Below are positions 1 through 7,973 of a stretch of 64,000 bases of DNA, piece after piece. Location: NCBI RefSeq assembly GCF_051486985.1, contig NZ_JAHVDV010000025.1:1-64000 (forward strand). The letters are read 5' to 3'. A program made the translations under genes and the position numbers. The stretch is from CBFFRJ01 sp051486985 (lineage in GTDB: Bacteria > Pseudomonadota > Gammaproteobacteria > Enterobacterales > Enterobacteriaceae). The notes under the pieces are model-generated. The model saw only the letters and a program-made list of their open reading frames with translations, was not told the origin of the DNA and did no database searches. The number at the start of each line of letters is the position of its first letter. The stretch's first letter is position 1.

Positions 1-69
1 CCGTTCGACTTGCATGTGTTAGGCCTGCCGCCAGCGTTCAATCTGAGCCATGATCAAACTCTTCAATTT
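1..69 (-). rRNA. rrs: 16S ribosomal RNA, 5' end only
   Basis: Read on the minus strand, bases 69 down to 1 give the mature 5' end of bacterial 16S rRNA, starting AAATTGAAGAGTTTGATCAT and running into the GGCTCAG and ACACATGCAAGTCGAACGG regions. The gene leaves the window at base 1, so only about 69 nt of some 1540 are present. Its place next to gmhB corresponds to the E. coli rrnH operon. Too little is present to identify the species. Confidence 0.97.
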
Positions 70-202
70 AAGTTTGATGCTCGTAGAATTAAACTTCGTA
101 ATGAATTACGTGTTCACTCTTTGAGACTTGGTATTCATTTTTTGTCCGANGACATCAAGAATCCATGTCACTTTGAGTGCCCACACAGATTGTCTGATAA
201 AT

Positions 203-214
203 TGTTAAAGAGCA
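203..214 (-). promoter_or_regulatory. rrn leader boxA antitermination site
   Basis: The minus strand reads TGCTCTTTAACA, the boxA element found in rRNA leaders. It lies between P2 and the 16S start and recruits Nus factors (NusB/S10 and partners) for antitermination. The leader around it (70-250) also carries the sequence that pairs with the 16S 3' flank for RNase III processing. An ambiguous base N lies at position 150. Confidence 0.9.
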
Positions 215-252
215 GTGCAACGCGGCTTTCGCTCACCGTTGCGAGGTGGCGT

Positions 253-280
253 ATATTACGCTTTCCTCTTTCAGAGTCAA
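253..280 (-). promoter_or_regulatory. rrn P2 promoter
   Basis: On the minus strand a -35 TTGACT (275-280) and a -10 TAATAT (253-258) are separated by 16 bp, the layout of rRNA P2 promoters. It sits about 185 bp upstream of the 16S start and downstream of P1. An N at position 295 lies just upstream of this promoter. Confidence 0.85.
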
Positions 281-363
281 CCCTGATTTTCAGGNTTTTT
301 CTCTTCAACCGAACCGGCTGTTTAGTGTGAAGTGATTCACATCTGCCGTGTCGATGGAGGCGC

Positions 364-425
364 ATTATAGGGAGCTCCCGATGAATGACAAGCGGAAAAA
401 TGCATTTTTATTTCAACCGCTCATC
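364..425 (-). promoter_or_regulatory. rrn P1 promoter with UP element
   Basis: On the minus strand -35 TTGTCA (386-391) and -10 TATAAT (364-369) are spaced 16 bp, typical of rRNA P1 promoters, with a GC-rich discriminator following the -10. Immediately upstream (about 392-425) is an A/T-rich stretch that fits an UP element for the RNA polymerase alpha subunit. The gmhB stop codon lies at 441, so Fis sites at their usual distances (about -70 to -150) would fall inside the gmhB coding region. Confidence 0.88.
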
Positions 426-440
426 TTTTCATCATAACGG

Positions 441-1007
441 CTATTTTTGGTGCTTTTTAATGGCTGCAGGCAGGTCTGCAAGGCTATTAATCACCCAATC
501 CGCTGCATTTTCTGCTTCTGGCGTGACGGGTTTACCGGTACGAACCAATACACGCTTTCCTACCTGCGCTGCATTTGCTGCCTGCATATCTTCAAGTTTA
601 TCGCCCACCATATAAGAAGAAGACATATCAATGTGCAGATGATCGCGAGCTGAGATGAACATTCCCGGATGCGGTTTACGACAATCACAGCTCTGGCGGA
701 ACTCTTCAACCGTCCCCTGAGGATGATGCGGACAGTAATAGATACCATCTAATTCAACATCCCGGTCTGCCAGTGACCAGTCCATCCACTCCGTCAGCGT
801 TTCGAACTGTGCCTCCGTAAACTTGCCGCGGGCAATACCGGACTGGTTAGTCACGATAACTAAAGCGAAGCCCATGGCTTTTAATTCACGCATGGCCTCT
901 ATAACGCCATCAATAAACTCAAAATTGTCTATCTCATGAACATAACCATGATCAACATTTATAGTGCCATCACGATCGAGAAAAATTGCAGGTACTGAGT
1001 TTGCCAC
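441..1007 (-). CDS. gmhB: D-glycero-beta-D-manno-heptose-1,7-bisphosphate 7-phosphatase GmhB
   Basis: HAD-superfamily phosphatase that removes the C7 phosphate of heptose bisphosphate in the cytoplasm, a step in making ADP-heptose for the LPS inner core. The N-terminal DRDGT motif holds the nucleophile and acid/base aspartates; TNQSG and the late GDK-LED segment match HAD motifs, and the Cys/His cluster (CPHHP, CDC) is the zinc loop of this family. The open frame extends upstream, but a GTG at 1005-1007 (protein VANSVPAIF...) is chosen because AGGAG lies 7 nt before it and the length (188 aa) then matches the E. coli protein. It is divergent from metN and its 3' end abuts rrn P1. Confidence 0.95.
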   Translation of the reverse strand: MANSVPAIFLDRDGTINVDHGYVHEIDNFEFIDGVIEAMRELKAMGFALVIVTNQSGIARGKFTEAQFETLTEWMDWSLADRDVELDGIYYCPHHPQGTVEEFRQSCDCRKPHPGMFISARDHLHIDMSSSYMVGDKLEDMQAANAAQVGKRVLVRTGKPVTPEAENAADWVINSLADLPAAIKKHQK

Positions 1008-1088
1008 CGGTTTGCTCCTGAATAAGGCTTGTACCTTTATTATCTCACGTTTCATCGGGCAGGAAAGTGCTCATCGCAAAGGGTATGA

Positions 1089-1117
1089 TTGATTTAGACG
1101 TCTGGATGCCCTAACAT
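1089..1117 (+). promoter_or_regulatory. metNIQ promoter with MetJ box
   Basis: A perfect met box AGACGTCT is at 1096-1103, inside the spacer of a plausible sigma-70 promoter: TTGATT at 1089-1094, 17 bp, TAACAT at 1112-1117. MetJ with S-adenosylmethionine binding there would block transcription of metNIQ. Only one of the tandem boxes is strong; the adjacent 8-mers are degenerate. The promoter elements are inferred by eye. Confidence 0.65.
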
Positions 1118-1196
1118 CCGCTCTGTTTACGGTCAATGGCCGTAACCGGCAGAACAAAATGCCACGGCTCACTCTTAATACGATAAAAATAATCTG

Positions 1197-2228
1197 ATGA
1201 TTAAACTTTCGAATATCACCAAAGTGTTCCAGCAGGGGACGCGATCGATTCAGGCGCTGAACAATGTCAGCCTGCACGTTCCTGCCGGGCAAATTTATGG
1301 CGTCATTGGCGCCTCAGGCGCAGGTAAAAGTACGCTGATTCGCTGCGTCAATTTACTTGAGCGTCCAACCCAGGGTAGCGTTCAGGTTGATGGCCAGGAA
1401 CTGACCGCACTTTCTGAGTCTGAATTGACTAAAGCACGTCGCCAGATTGGCATGATTTTCCAGCATTTTAATCTGCTCGCCTCCCGCACCGTCTTCGGCA
1501 ACATCGCGCTGCCTCTGGAGCTGGATAGCACACCGCGTGAAGAAATTAACCGCCGCGTGAAAGAGTTGCTTGATCTGGTTGGACTGAGCGACAAGCAGGA
1601 CAGCTACCCGGCAAACCTGTCGGGTGGTCAGAAGCAGCGAGTTGCCATCGCGCGTGCTCTGGCGAGTAACCCCAAAGTGTTGCTGTGTGACGAAGCCACC
1701 AGCGCACTCGATCCCGCCACTACCCGTTCCATTCTGGAACTACTGAAAGATATTAATCGTCGCCTGGGCCTGACCATTTTGCTGATCACGCATGAGATGG
1801 ATGTGGTGAAGCGTATCTGTGACTGTGTTGCCGTCATCAGTAATGGTGAATTAATCGAACAGGATACGGTCAGTGAAGTTTTCTCTCATCCGAAAACCCC
1901 ACTGGCGCAGCAGTTTATCCAGTCCACATTACACCTGGATATCCCGGAAGATTATCTTCAGCGTTTAAAACCCCAGCCGCTTGAAGACAGCGTACCGATG
2001 CTGCGTATGGAATTTACCGGTCAATCGGTCGACGCACCGTTACTGTCTGAAACGGCCCGTCGTTTTAATGTGAACAACAACATTATTAGCGCGCAGATGG
2101 ATTATGCCGGTGGCGTTAAGTTCGGCATCATGCTGACCGAAATGCACGGCACACAACAAGATACGCAAGCGGCTATTGCCTGGCTTAAAGAACACCATGT
2201 AAAAGTAGAGGTGCTGGGTTATGTCTGA
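1197..2228 (+). CDS. metN: D/L-methionine ABC transporter ATP-binding protein MetN
   Basis: ATPase subunit of the high-affinity methionine importer MetNIQ at the inner membrane. The 343 aa protein has the Walker A GASGAGKS at residues 38-45, the ABC signature LSGGQ at 141-145 and Walker B VLLCDE at 161-166. The C-terminal ~80 residues form the ACT-like NIL domain that binds methionine and trans-inhibits transport. The length equals that of E. coli MetN. It is first in the operon and overlaps metI by 8 bp, indicating translational coupling. A MetJ box lies upstream, so repression by methionine/SAM is likely. Confidence 0.98.
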   Translation: MIKLSNITKVFQQGTRSIQALNNVSLHVPAGQIYGVIGASGAGKSTLIRCVNLLERPTQGSVQVDGQELTALSESELTKARRQIGMIFQHFNLLASRTVFGNIALPLELDSTPREEINRRVKELLDLVGLSDKQDSYPANLSGGQKQRVAIARALASNPKVLLCDEATSALDPATTRSILELLKDINRRLGLTILLITHEMDVVKRICDCVAVISNGELIEQDTVSEVFSHPKTPLAQQFIQSTLHLDIPEDYLQRLKPQPLEDSVPMLRMEFTGQSVDAPLLSETARRFNVNNNIISAQMDYAGGVKFGIMLTEMHGTQQDTQAAIAWLKEHHVKVEVLGYV

Positions 2229-2874
2229 GCCAATGATGTGGTTACTGGTGAAGGGCGTCTGGGAAACGCTGGCAATGACCTTCGTCTCCGGTTTTTTCGG
2301 TTTTGTATTAGGCCTACCGGTCGGCGTACTTCTTTATGTCACGCGTCCTGGGCAGATTTCTGAAAACGCGAAGCTTTACCGCACGATATCCGCGCTGGTG
2401 AATATCTTCCGTTCTATTCCTTTTATTATCCTGCTGGTCTGGATGATCCCCTTCACTCGTATTGTGGTGGGCACTTCGATCGGCCTGCAGGCGGCGATTG
2501 TTCCATTAACCGTCGGGGCTGCGCCTTTTATTGCACGTATGGTAGAAAATGCGTTGCTGGAGATCCCAACGGGTCTTATCGAAGCCTCACGCGCGATGGG
2601 TGCCACGCCGATGCAAATCGTGCGTAAGGTCCTTTTACCGGAAGCGTTACCCGGTCTGGTAAACGCGGCAACCATTACGCTTATCACCCTGGTAGGTTAT
2701 TCCGCAATGGGAGGCGCTGTGGGTGCCGGTGGTTTGGGCCAGATTGGCTATCAGTATGGCTACATAGGCTACAACGCCGTGGTCATGAATACGGTGCTGG
2801 CGCTACTGGTGATTCTGGTTTACTTAATTCAGTTTGCAGGCGATCGTATCGTTCGCGCTGTTACGCATAAATAA
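2221..2874 (+). CDS. metI: D/L-methionine ABC transporter permease MetI
   Basis: Membrane subunit of the MetNIQ importer, 217 aa, same length as in E. coli. The sequence is strongly hydrophobic with about five membrane segments. The cytoplasmic EAA-type coupling loop, which docks onto MetN, is visible as EASRAMGATPMQIVRKVLLP near residues 120-140. The start ATG lies within the end of metN (8 bp overlap). metQ follows after 40 bp. The family also transports D-methionine and formyl-methionine in E. coli. Confidence 0.97.
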   Translation: MSEPMMWLLVKGVWETLAMTFVSGFFGFVLGLPVGVLLYVTRPGQISENAKLYRTISALVNIFRSIPFIILLVWMIPFTRIVVGTSIGLQAAIVPLTVGAAPFIARMVENALLEIPTGLIEASRAMGATPMQIVRKVLLPEALPGLVNAATITLITLVGYSAMGGAVGAGGLGQIGYQYGYIGYNAVVMNTVLALLVILVYLIQFAGDRIVRAVTHK

Positions 2875-2914
2875 TGTTGCACACAACACAACGACTCTGA
2901 GAAAGGAAATACAC

Positions 2915-3730
2915 ATGGCGTTTAAATTCAAGACCTTTGCGGCAGTAGGTGCGCTGATTGGCTCCCTGGCCCTGGCAGGCTGCGGTCAGGACGAAAAAAA
3001 TCCAAACCATATTAAAGTTGGCGTAATTGTTGGCGCAGAACAGCAGGTTGCTGAAGTGGCACAAAAAGTCGCGAAAGAGAAGTATGGCCTCGATGTTGAG
3101 CTGGTGACATTTAACGACTATGTACTGCCAAATGAAGCGCTGAGTAAAGGCGATATCGATGTTAACGCCTTCCAGCATAAGCCTTACCTGGATCAGCAGA
3201 TTAAAGATCGTGGTTACAAACTGGTGACCGTGGGCAACACCTTTGTTTACCCGATTGCCGGATATTCTAAAAAAATCAAATCTATCGATGAATTGCAGGA
3301 AGGCGCACAGATCGCCGTACCAAACGATCCGACTAACCTGGGCCGTTCTCTGTTGCTGTTACAACAGCAGGGTCTCATCAAACTGAAAGACGGCGTCGGC
3401 CTGCTGCCTAGCGTTCTGGATGTTGCTGAGAATCCAAAAAACCTGAAAATCGTTGAACTGGAAGCCCCGCAGCTGCCGCGCTCTCTGGACGATGCGCAAA
3501 TTGCGCTGGCCGTCATCAACACCACGTATGCCAGCCAGATCAACCTGACGCCTGCAAAAGATGGCATCTTTGTTGAAGATAAAGACTCTCCATACGTAAA
3601 CCTGATCGTCAGCCGCGAAGACAATAAAGACGCGGAAAACGTGAAGAAATTCGTTCAGGCTTATCAGTCTGATGAAGTGTACGAAGCTGCTAACAAAGTG
3701 TTCAACGGTGGTGCGGTTAAAGGTTGGTAA
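2915..3730 (+). CDS. metQ: Methionine-binding lipoprotein MetQ
   Basis: Periplasmic substrate-binding lipoprotein that delivers methionine to MetI. The signal peptide ends in the lipobox LALAGC, with the lipidated cysteine at residue 23, followed by an NlpA-family binding domain. The frame is open further upstream, but the ATG at 2915 is chosen because AAGGAA precedes it at good spacing, the signal peptide starts there, and 271 aa is the E. coli length. It is last in the operon, and a stem-loop terminator follows at 3757. Confidence 0.97.
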   Translation: MAFKFKTFAAVGALIGSLALAGCGQDEKNPNHIKVGVIVGAEQQVAEVAQKVAKEKYGLDVELVTFNDYVLPNEALSKGDIDVNAFQHKPYLDQQIKDRGYKLVTVGNTFVYPIAGYSKKIKSIDELQEGAQIAVPNDPTNLGRSLLLLQQQGLIKLKDGVGLLPSVLDVAENPKNLKIVELEAPQLPRSLDDAQIALAVINTTYASQINLTPAKDGIFVEDKDSPYVNLIVSREDNKDAENVKKFVQAYQSDEVYEAANKVFNGGAVKGW

Positions 3731-3756
3731 TTCGCTGTAACCTTATAATCCTTCAG

Positions 3757-3784
3757 GACGGGCACATGCCCGTCTTGTTATTTT
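3757..3784 (+). terminator. Rho-independent terminator of metNIQ
   Basis: Stem GACGGGC (3757-3763) pairs with GCCCGTC (3768-3774) over a 4-base loop, followed by a T-rich run TTGTTATTTT. It lies 26 bp after the metQ stop codon. Confidence 0.85.
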
Positions 3785-3837
3785 CCCAAGCACCTGATTC
3801 AATAAGCAACGTTAAGAAATTTTATTGAGGAAATATT

Positions 3838-4242
3838 ATGCGTGCTTTACCGATCTGTTTACTGGCACTCATGCTGAGCGGCTGTTCAATGCTAAGCAGA
3901 TCTCCCGTCGAACCTGTTAAAAGCACAGCAACGCCTCCAAAAGTGGAACCGGCAAAGCCCAAACCGCCGCGTGCCGCCCCCGTGCGAATCATCACTAATG
4001 CTGAAGATTTAGTGGGAAAAACGTTCCGTGATTTAGGAGAAGTGACGGGCGACTCCTGTCAGGCCAGTACTCAGGACTCTCCGCCCAATATCCCTACCGC
4101 GCGTAAGCGCCTGCAGATTAACGCGTCTAAAATGAAAGCGAACGCCGTTTTGCTGCATAGCTGCGAAGTCACAAGCGGTACGCCGGGATGTTATCGCCAG
4201 GCCGTTTGTGTGGGTTCCGCCCTTAACGTATCGGCGAAATGA
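3838..4242 (+). CDS. rcsF: Rcs stress sensor outer-membrane lipoprotein RcsF
   Basis: Senses outer-membrane and peptidoglycan damage and signals to IgaA and the RcsC/D/B phosphorelay. The 134 aa protein (the E. coli length) has a lipobox LMLSGC with Cys16 as lipid anchor. A Pro/Lys-rich disordered linker (about 22-48) follows, then a compact domain with four cysteines (74, 109, 118, 124) that form two non-consecutive disulfides in the E. coli protein. AGGAAATATT precedes the start. Its last codons overlap the start of trmO by 4 bp (ATGA), so the two are probably co-expressed. Confidence 0.97.
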   Translation: MRALPICLLALMLSGCSMLSRSPVEPVKSTATPPKVEPAKPKPPRAAPVRIITNAEDLVGKTFRDLGEVTGDSCQASTQDSPPNIPTARKRLQINASKMKANAVLLHSCEVTSGTPGCYRQAVCVGSALNVSAK

Positions 4243-4946
4243 CCGCGTTTACTTTTGAACAGATAGGCGTCATCCGCTCTCCCTATAAAGAAAAGTTCGC
4301 CGTTCCCCGCCAGCCAGGTCTGGTGAAACATGGGGGCGGCGAATTGCATCTTATCGCCCCTTATAACCACGCCGAGGCCGTTCGCGGACTTGAAGCCTTC
4401 AGCCATCTGTGGATTTTGTTTGTTTTTCACCAGACAATGGATGGCGGCTGGCGACCTACCGTTCGCCCACCCCGTTTAGGCGGCAATGCCAGAATGGGCG
4501 TTTTTGCCACGCGGTCGACCTTTCGTCCCAATCCTGTCGGGATGTCGCTGGTTGAACTAAAGGGTATCCAGTGCGAGAAAGATCGCGTGATCCTGCAATT
4601 AGGCAGCCTGGACCTGGTCGACGGTACACCTGTTGTCGATATCAAACCCTATCTGCCGTTTGCTGAAGCCCTGCCAGACGCACGTGCCAGCTATGCACAG
4701 CATGCTCCGTCTGCTGATATGCCCGTCATGTTCAGTCCAGACGTTGAAGCACTGTTACCTGGGCTTGAAAAGCGTTACCCTCACCTTTCCTCCTTTATTT
4801 GTGAAGTGCTGGCCCAGGACCCGCGCCCGGCCTACCGAAAAGGTGAAGAACAGGGAAAAACCTACGCTGTCTGGCTACTGGATTTCAATGTTCGCTGGCG
4901 GGTAACCGAAGCGGGTTTTGAAGTCTTTGCGCTGGAAGACCGTTAA
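4239..4946 (+). CDS. trmO: tRNA (N6-threonylcarbamoyladenosine(37)-N6)-methyltransferase TrmO
   Basis: Formerly YaeB/TsaA. It uses SAM to methylate t6A37 to m6t6A in tRNA-Thr(GGU), improving decoding. The 235 aa protein equals the E. coli length. The N-terminal half carries the conserved family signature around STFRPNPVGMSLVEL and LDLVDGTPVVDIKPYLP. The fold is a beta-barrel rather than the usual Rossmann methyltransferase, a known feature of this family. Its start overlaps the rcsF stop. proS begins about 110 bp downstream with its own candidate promoter. Confidence 0.95.
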   Translation: MTAFTFEQIGVIRSPYKEKFAVPRQPGLVKHGGGELHLIAPYNHAEAVRGLEAFSHLWILFVFHQTMDGGWRPTVRPPRLGGNARMGVFATRSTFRPNPVGMSLVELKGIQCEKDRVILQLGSLDLVDGTPVVDIKPYLPFAEALPDARASYAQHAPSADMPVMFSPDVEALLPGLEKRYPHLSSFICEVLAQDPRPAYRKGEEQGKTYAVWLLDFNVRWRVTEAGFEVFALEDR

Positions 4947-4963
4947 TTTATCCCGCTCTACTT

Positions 4964-4990
4964 TTGACATTCCGGCCTCGCTGGTAAACT
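4964..4990 (+). promoter_or_regulatory. Candidate proS promoter
   Basis: A consensus -35 TTGACA (4964-4969) is followed after 15 bp by TAAACT (4985-4990). The spacing is shorter than ideal, so the exact -10 is uncertain. It lies about 70 bp before the proS start. Confidence 0.45.
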
Positions 4991-5056
4991 GAAGCACTTT
5001 TTTAAATCAGGCTCCCTTTGAGCCTGTTCTACTCGTCCAACTGGAAACGTAACAAC

Positions 5057-6775
5057 ATGCGTACTAGCCAATACCTGCTCTCCACTCTGAAGGAGACACC
5101 TGCCGACGCCGAGGTTATCAGTCATCAACTGATGCTGCGCGCCGGGATGATCCGCAAGCTGGCCTCCGGGTTGTACACCTGGCTGCCGACCGGCGTGCGC
5201 GTCCTGAAAAAAGTCGAAAACATCGTGCGTGAAGAGATGAATAACGCCGGTGCGATCGAGGTGTTAATGCCGGTAGTTCAGCCTTCAGAACTGTGGCAAG
5301 AGAGCGGTCGTTGGGAGCAGTATGGCCCGGAACTGCTGCGTATTTCCGACCGTGGCGAGCGTCCATTCGTACTCGGCCCGACTCACGAAGAAGTCATTAC
5401 CGATCTGATCCGTAACGAGCTCAGCTCTTACAAACAGCTGCCGCTGAACTTCTTTCAGATCCAGACCAAATTCCGTGACGAAGTGCGCCCGCGTTTCGGC
5501 GTAATGCGTTCCCGCGAATTCCTGATGAAAGATGCGTACTCTTTCCATACAACACAGGAATCGCTGCAGGAAACGTACGATGCAATGTACGCCGCTTACA
5601 GCAAAATCTTCACGCGCATTGGGCTCGAATTCCGCCCGGTGCAGGCTGATACCGGCTCGATTGGTGGTAGCGCCTCTCACGAATTCCAGGTTCTGGCGCA
5701 GAGCGGTGAAGATGACATCGTCTTCTCTGACACCTCTGACTATGCAGCTAACATTGAACTGGCAGAAGCGGTTGCGCCAAAAACGCCACGCGCAGCGGCA
5801 ACGCAGGAAATGACGCTGGTCGATACACCAAATGCAAAAACCATCGCCGAGCTGGTTGAGCAGTTTGCTCTGCCGATTGAAAAGACTGTGAAGACCCTGT
5901 TGGTCAAAGCGGTCGAAGGAAGCAGCTACCCACTGGTCGCGTTACTGGTACGTGGCGATCATGAACTGAACGAAGTAAAAGCGGAAAAACTGCCGCAGGT
6001 GGCCAGCCCATTGACCTTTGCAACCGAAGCCGACATCCGTGCCGTGGTTAATGCGGGTCCAGGCTCACTGGGCCCGGTTAATATGCCGATTCCGGTGGTT
6101 ATCGACCGTACCGTTGCCGCCATGAGCGATTTCGCCGCCGGCGCTAACGTGGATGGCAAGCACTACTTCGGTATCAACTGGGACCGCGATGTAGCGACCC
6201 CGGAAGTGGCTGATATTCGTAACGTAGTGGCGGGTGATGCCAGCCCGGATGGTCAAGGTACTTTGCTGATTAAACGCGGTATCGAAGTGGGCCATATCTT
6301 CCAGTTGGGTACTAAGTACTCTGAAGCATTGAAAGCGTCCGTTCAGGGTGAAGATGGTCGTAACCAGATCCTGACAATGGGTTGCTATGGCATCGGGGTG
6401 ACTCGCGTAGTGGCGGCCGCCATCGAGCAGAACTTTGACGAGCGTGGCATTCTGTGGCCGGACAGTATTGCCCCGTTCCAGGTAGCCATTTTGCCAATGA
6501 ATATGCACAAATCTTACCGTGTACAGGAACTGGCAGAGAAGCTCTATCACGAACTGCGTGCGCAGGGTATCGACGTACTGATGGACGATCGTAAAGAACG
6601 CCCAGGCGTCATGTTTGCAGACATGGAGCTTATTGGTATTCCTCACACCATCGTGATTGGTGACCGCAACCTTGATAGCGACGATATTGAGTATAAATAC
6701 CGTCGCAGCGGCGAGAAGCAGATGATCAAGACCGGTGACATCATGAACTTCCTGGTTAACGCCATTAAGGGCTAA
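5057..6775 (+). CDS. proS: Proline--tRNA ligase ProS
   Basis: Class II aminoacyl-tRNA synthetase charging tRNA-Pro. The bacterial-type 572 aa enzyme shows motif 2 (TKFRDEVRPRFG) and motif 3 (GIGVTRVVAA). Between them is the ~180-residue YbaK-like INS editing domain (about 224-407) that clears mischarged Ala-tRNA-Pro. A C-terminal anticodon-binding domain completes the protein. The frame opens at 5018, but the ATG at 5057 (protein MRTSQYLL...) matches the E. coli start and length and has GGAAA upstream. A strong terminator follows directly. Confidence 0.98.
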   Translation: MRTSQYLLSTLKETPADAEVISHQLMLRAGMIRKLASGLYTWLPTGVRVLKKVENIVREEMNNAGAIEVLMPVVQPSELWQESGRWEQYGPELLRISDRGERPFVLGPTHEEVITDLIRNELSSYKQLPLNFFQIQTKFRDEVRPRFGVMRSREFLMKDAYSFHTTQESLQETYDAMYAAYSKIFTRIGLEFRPVQADTGSIGGSASHEFQVLAQSGEDDIVFSDTSDYAANIELAEAVAPKTPRAAATQEMTLVDTPNAKTIAELVEQFALPIEKTVKTLLVKAVEGSSYPLVALLVRGDHELNEVKAEKLPQVASPLTFATEADIRAVVNAGPGSLGPVNMPIPVVIDRTVAAMSDFAAGANVDGKHYFGINWDRDVATPEVADIRNVVAGDASPDGQGTLLIKRGIEVGHIFQLGTKYSEALKASVQGEDGRNQILTMGCYGIGVTRVVAAAIEQNFDERGILWPDSIAPFQVAILPMNMHKSYRVQELAEKLYHELRAQGIDVLMDDRKERPGVMFADMELIGIPHTIVIGDRNLDSDDIEYKYRRSGEKQMIKTGDIMNFLVNAIKG

Positions 6776-6788
6776 TCGCTTTAATATT

Positions 6789-6818
6789 AAAAAGGCCTCG
6801 CATGCGAGGCCTTTTTTT
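6789..6818. terminator. Bidirectional terminator between proS and nlpE
   Basis: A near-perfect palindrome with arms AAAGGCCTCGC (6791-6801) and GCGAGGCCTTT (6804-6814) is flanked by A5 on the left and T7 on the right, so it can end transcripts from both sides. The nlpE stop codon (6817-6819 on the minus strand) lies inside the T/A tract of the terminator. Confidence 0.92.
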
Positions 6819-7515
6819 ATGGATGATGGCAATCTTTTCCGAGGATGAATCTTGCGTTCTTATCCGTAACCACCGTTATAACCGGCCCCCCGGTGTCCGG
6901 GTTTGGGGTGTGGGCGTAATGACCGTCCACTTCAAGCAGTAGTGCCTGCGCAGGTGTCCCCTTCGCCTGGTTAAACTTCAGTGCAAGCTGGTCACTGTTC
7001 TTCACCGGAAGGCGTTTGCCGGTTGCGCAGTCGGTGAAGGTCGCGGCATCCGCAAAATAGAGATACATCCCACGCATGGCCATAGGTGTGGCTGGCAGGG
7101 CACTTTTTACCGGCTGTAACGTATAATTGAGTTGAGAATGAATCGGATTTCCTTCGCGATCGAGCATTTCCAGCGCGTCACCCCTGGGCCGGAAGTAACG
7201 CTTCTCACCTGCGGTATCGGTTAAAACCAGCTTGTCTGCTGTACGCGCCCAGACGCCATAGCTGGCAAATTCTTCGGCCCCCTTAGCCCCCTGATAGCCC
7301 TGATTCATCACCCAGGTACCGTCTTTTTCGAGGAAAAGCGAGGTCTCAACGCCTTCACAATCCGCACAGGGCAAAATGCCCCGCCAGCTTTGCTGCATAG
7401 GCTTAAGTTCATGCGACTCGGGTGGTGAAACCGTCTGCACTTCCCCCCGGTTATTACACCCCATCAGGCCAAAGAGTGTTATGACGGCAGCCAGGGACAA
7501 TATTGCTCTTTTCAC
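6817..7515 (-). CDS. nlpE: Outer-membrane lipoprotein NlpE (copper homeostasis/adhesion sensor of Cpx)
   Basis: Lipoprotein that activates the CpxA/CpxR envelope response on surface contact, lipoprotein-trafficking or redox defects. A short signal peptide ends with GLMGC (Cys20). The N-terminal domain carries the CXXC motif LPCADC (50-53), and two further cysteines (in TDC and KDC) lie in the C-terminal domain, the pair whose disulfide reports on DsbA function in E. coli. The GTG at 7513-7515 is preferred over the upstream ATG because AAGGA lies 7 nt before it. The C-terminal domain differs noticeably from E. coli. Length 232 aa against 236. Confidence 0.93.
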   Translation of the reverse strand: MKRAILSLAAVITLFGLMGCNNRGEVQTVSPPESHELKPMQQSWRGILPCADCEGVETSLFLEKDGTWVMNQGYQGAKGAEEFASYGVWARTADKLVLTDTAGEKRYFRPRGDALEMLDREGNPIHSQLNYTLQPVKSALPATPMAMRGMYLYFADAATFTDCATGKRLPVKNSDQLALKFNQAKGTPAQALLLEVDGHYAHTPNPDTGGPVITVVTDKNARFILGKDCHHP

Positions 7516-7550
7516 GCTCTTTTCCTTATGAATATTGCTTATTACACCCA

Positions 7551-7973
7551 TCATTCCTGTGGTCGGCGGACTTTTCCACGTAGCGCTTTTACTGACGACT
7601 TTTGCGACTTGCTCGCCAGGCGCCGCTCTTTCGACGCCCGGGTGGGACGCGTTGCACGACGGCTTTTTTGCACCACGGTCAGCTCGTTAATTAATGCCAC
7701 CAGCCTGGCGATCGCCGCTTCTCGATTCATCTCCTGACTGCGGTATTCCTGCGCCTTGATAATCACCACGCCATCAGCGGTGATAAGATGATGCGACGCC
7801 CCCAGAAGCCGTTCTTTATAAAAATCAGGCAAACCGGAAGCACGAATATCAAAACGCAGATGAATAGCCGTCGAGGCTTTATTCACATGCTGACCGCCTG
7901 CCCCCTGCGCGCGAACTGCGGTGATCTCCAGTTCGTCATCCGTAATAGTGGCATGCCGGGACAGGACAATCAT
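7551..7973 (-). CDS. arfB: Alternative ribosome-rescue factor ArfB (YaeJ)
   Basis: Codon-independent peptidyl-tRNA hydrolase that releases ribosomes stalled on non-stop mRNA. The 140 aa protein has the class I release-factor catalytic domain with the GGQ motif at 26-28. A basic C-terminal tail, rich in Lys/Arg (TRASKERRLASK...), binds the empty mRNA channel of the ribosome. Its start overlaps the yaeQ stop by 4 bp (ATGA), so it is translationally coupled to yaeQ. nlpE follows downstream. Confidence 0.96.
   Translation of the reverse strand: MIVLSRHATITDDELEITAVRAQGAGGQHVNKASTAIHLRFDIRASGLPDFYKERLLGASHHLITADGVVIIKAQEYRSQEMNREAAIARLVALINELTVVQKSRRATRPTRASKERRLASKSQKSSVKALRGKVRRPQE

Noticed and set aside
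6065..6832. 255-codon open frame antisense to proS
   Set aside because: Reads through the proS terminator and mirrors the proS frame; no ribosome site.
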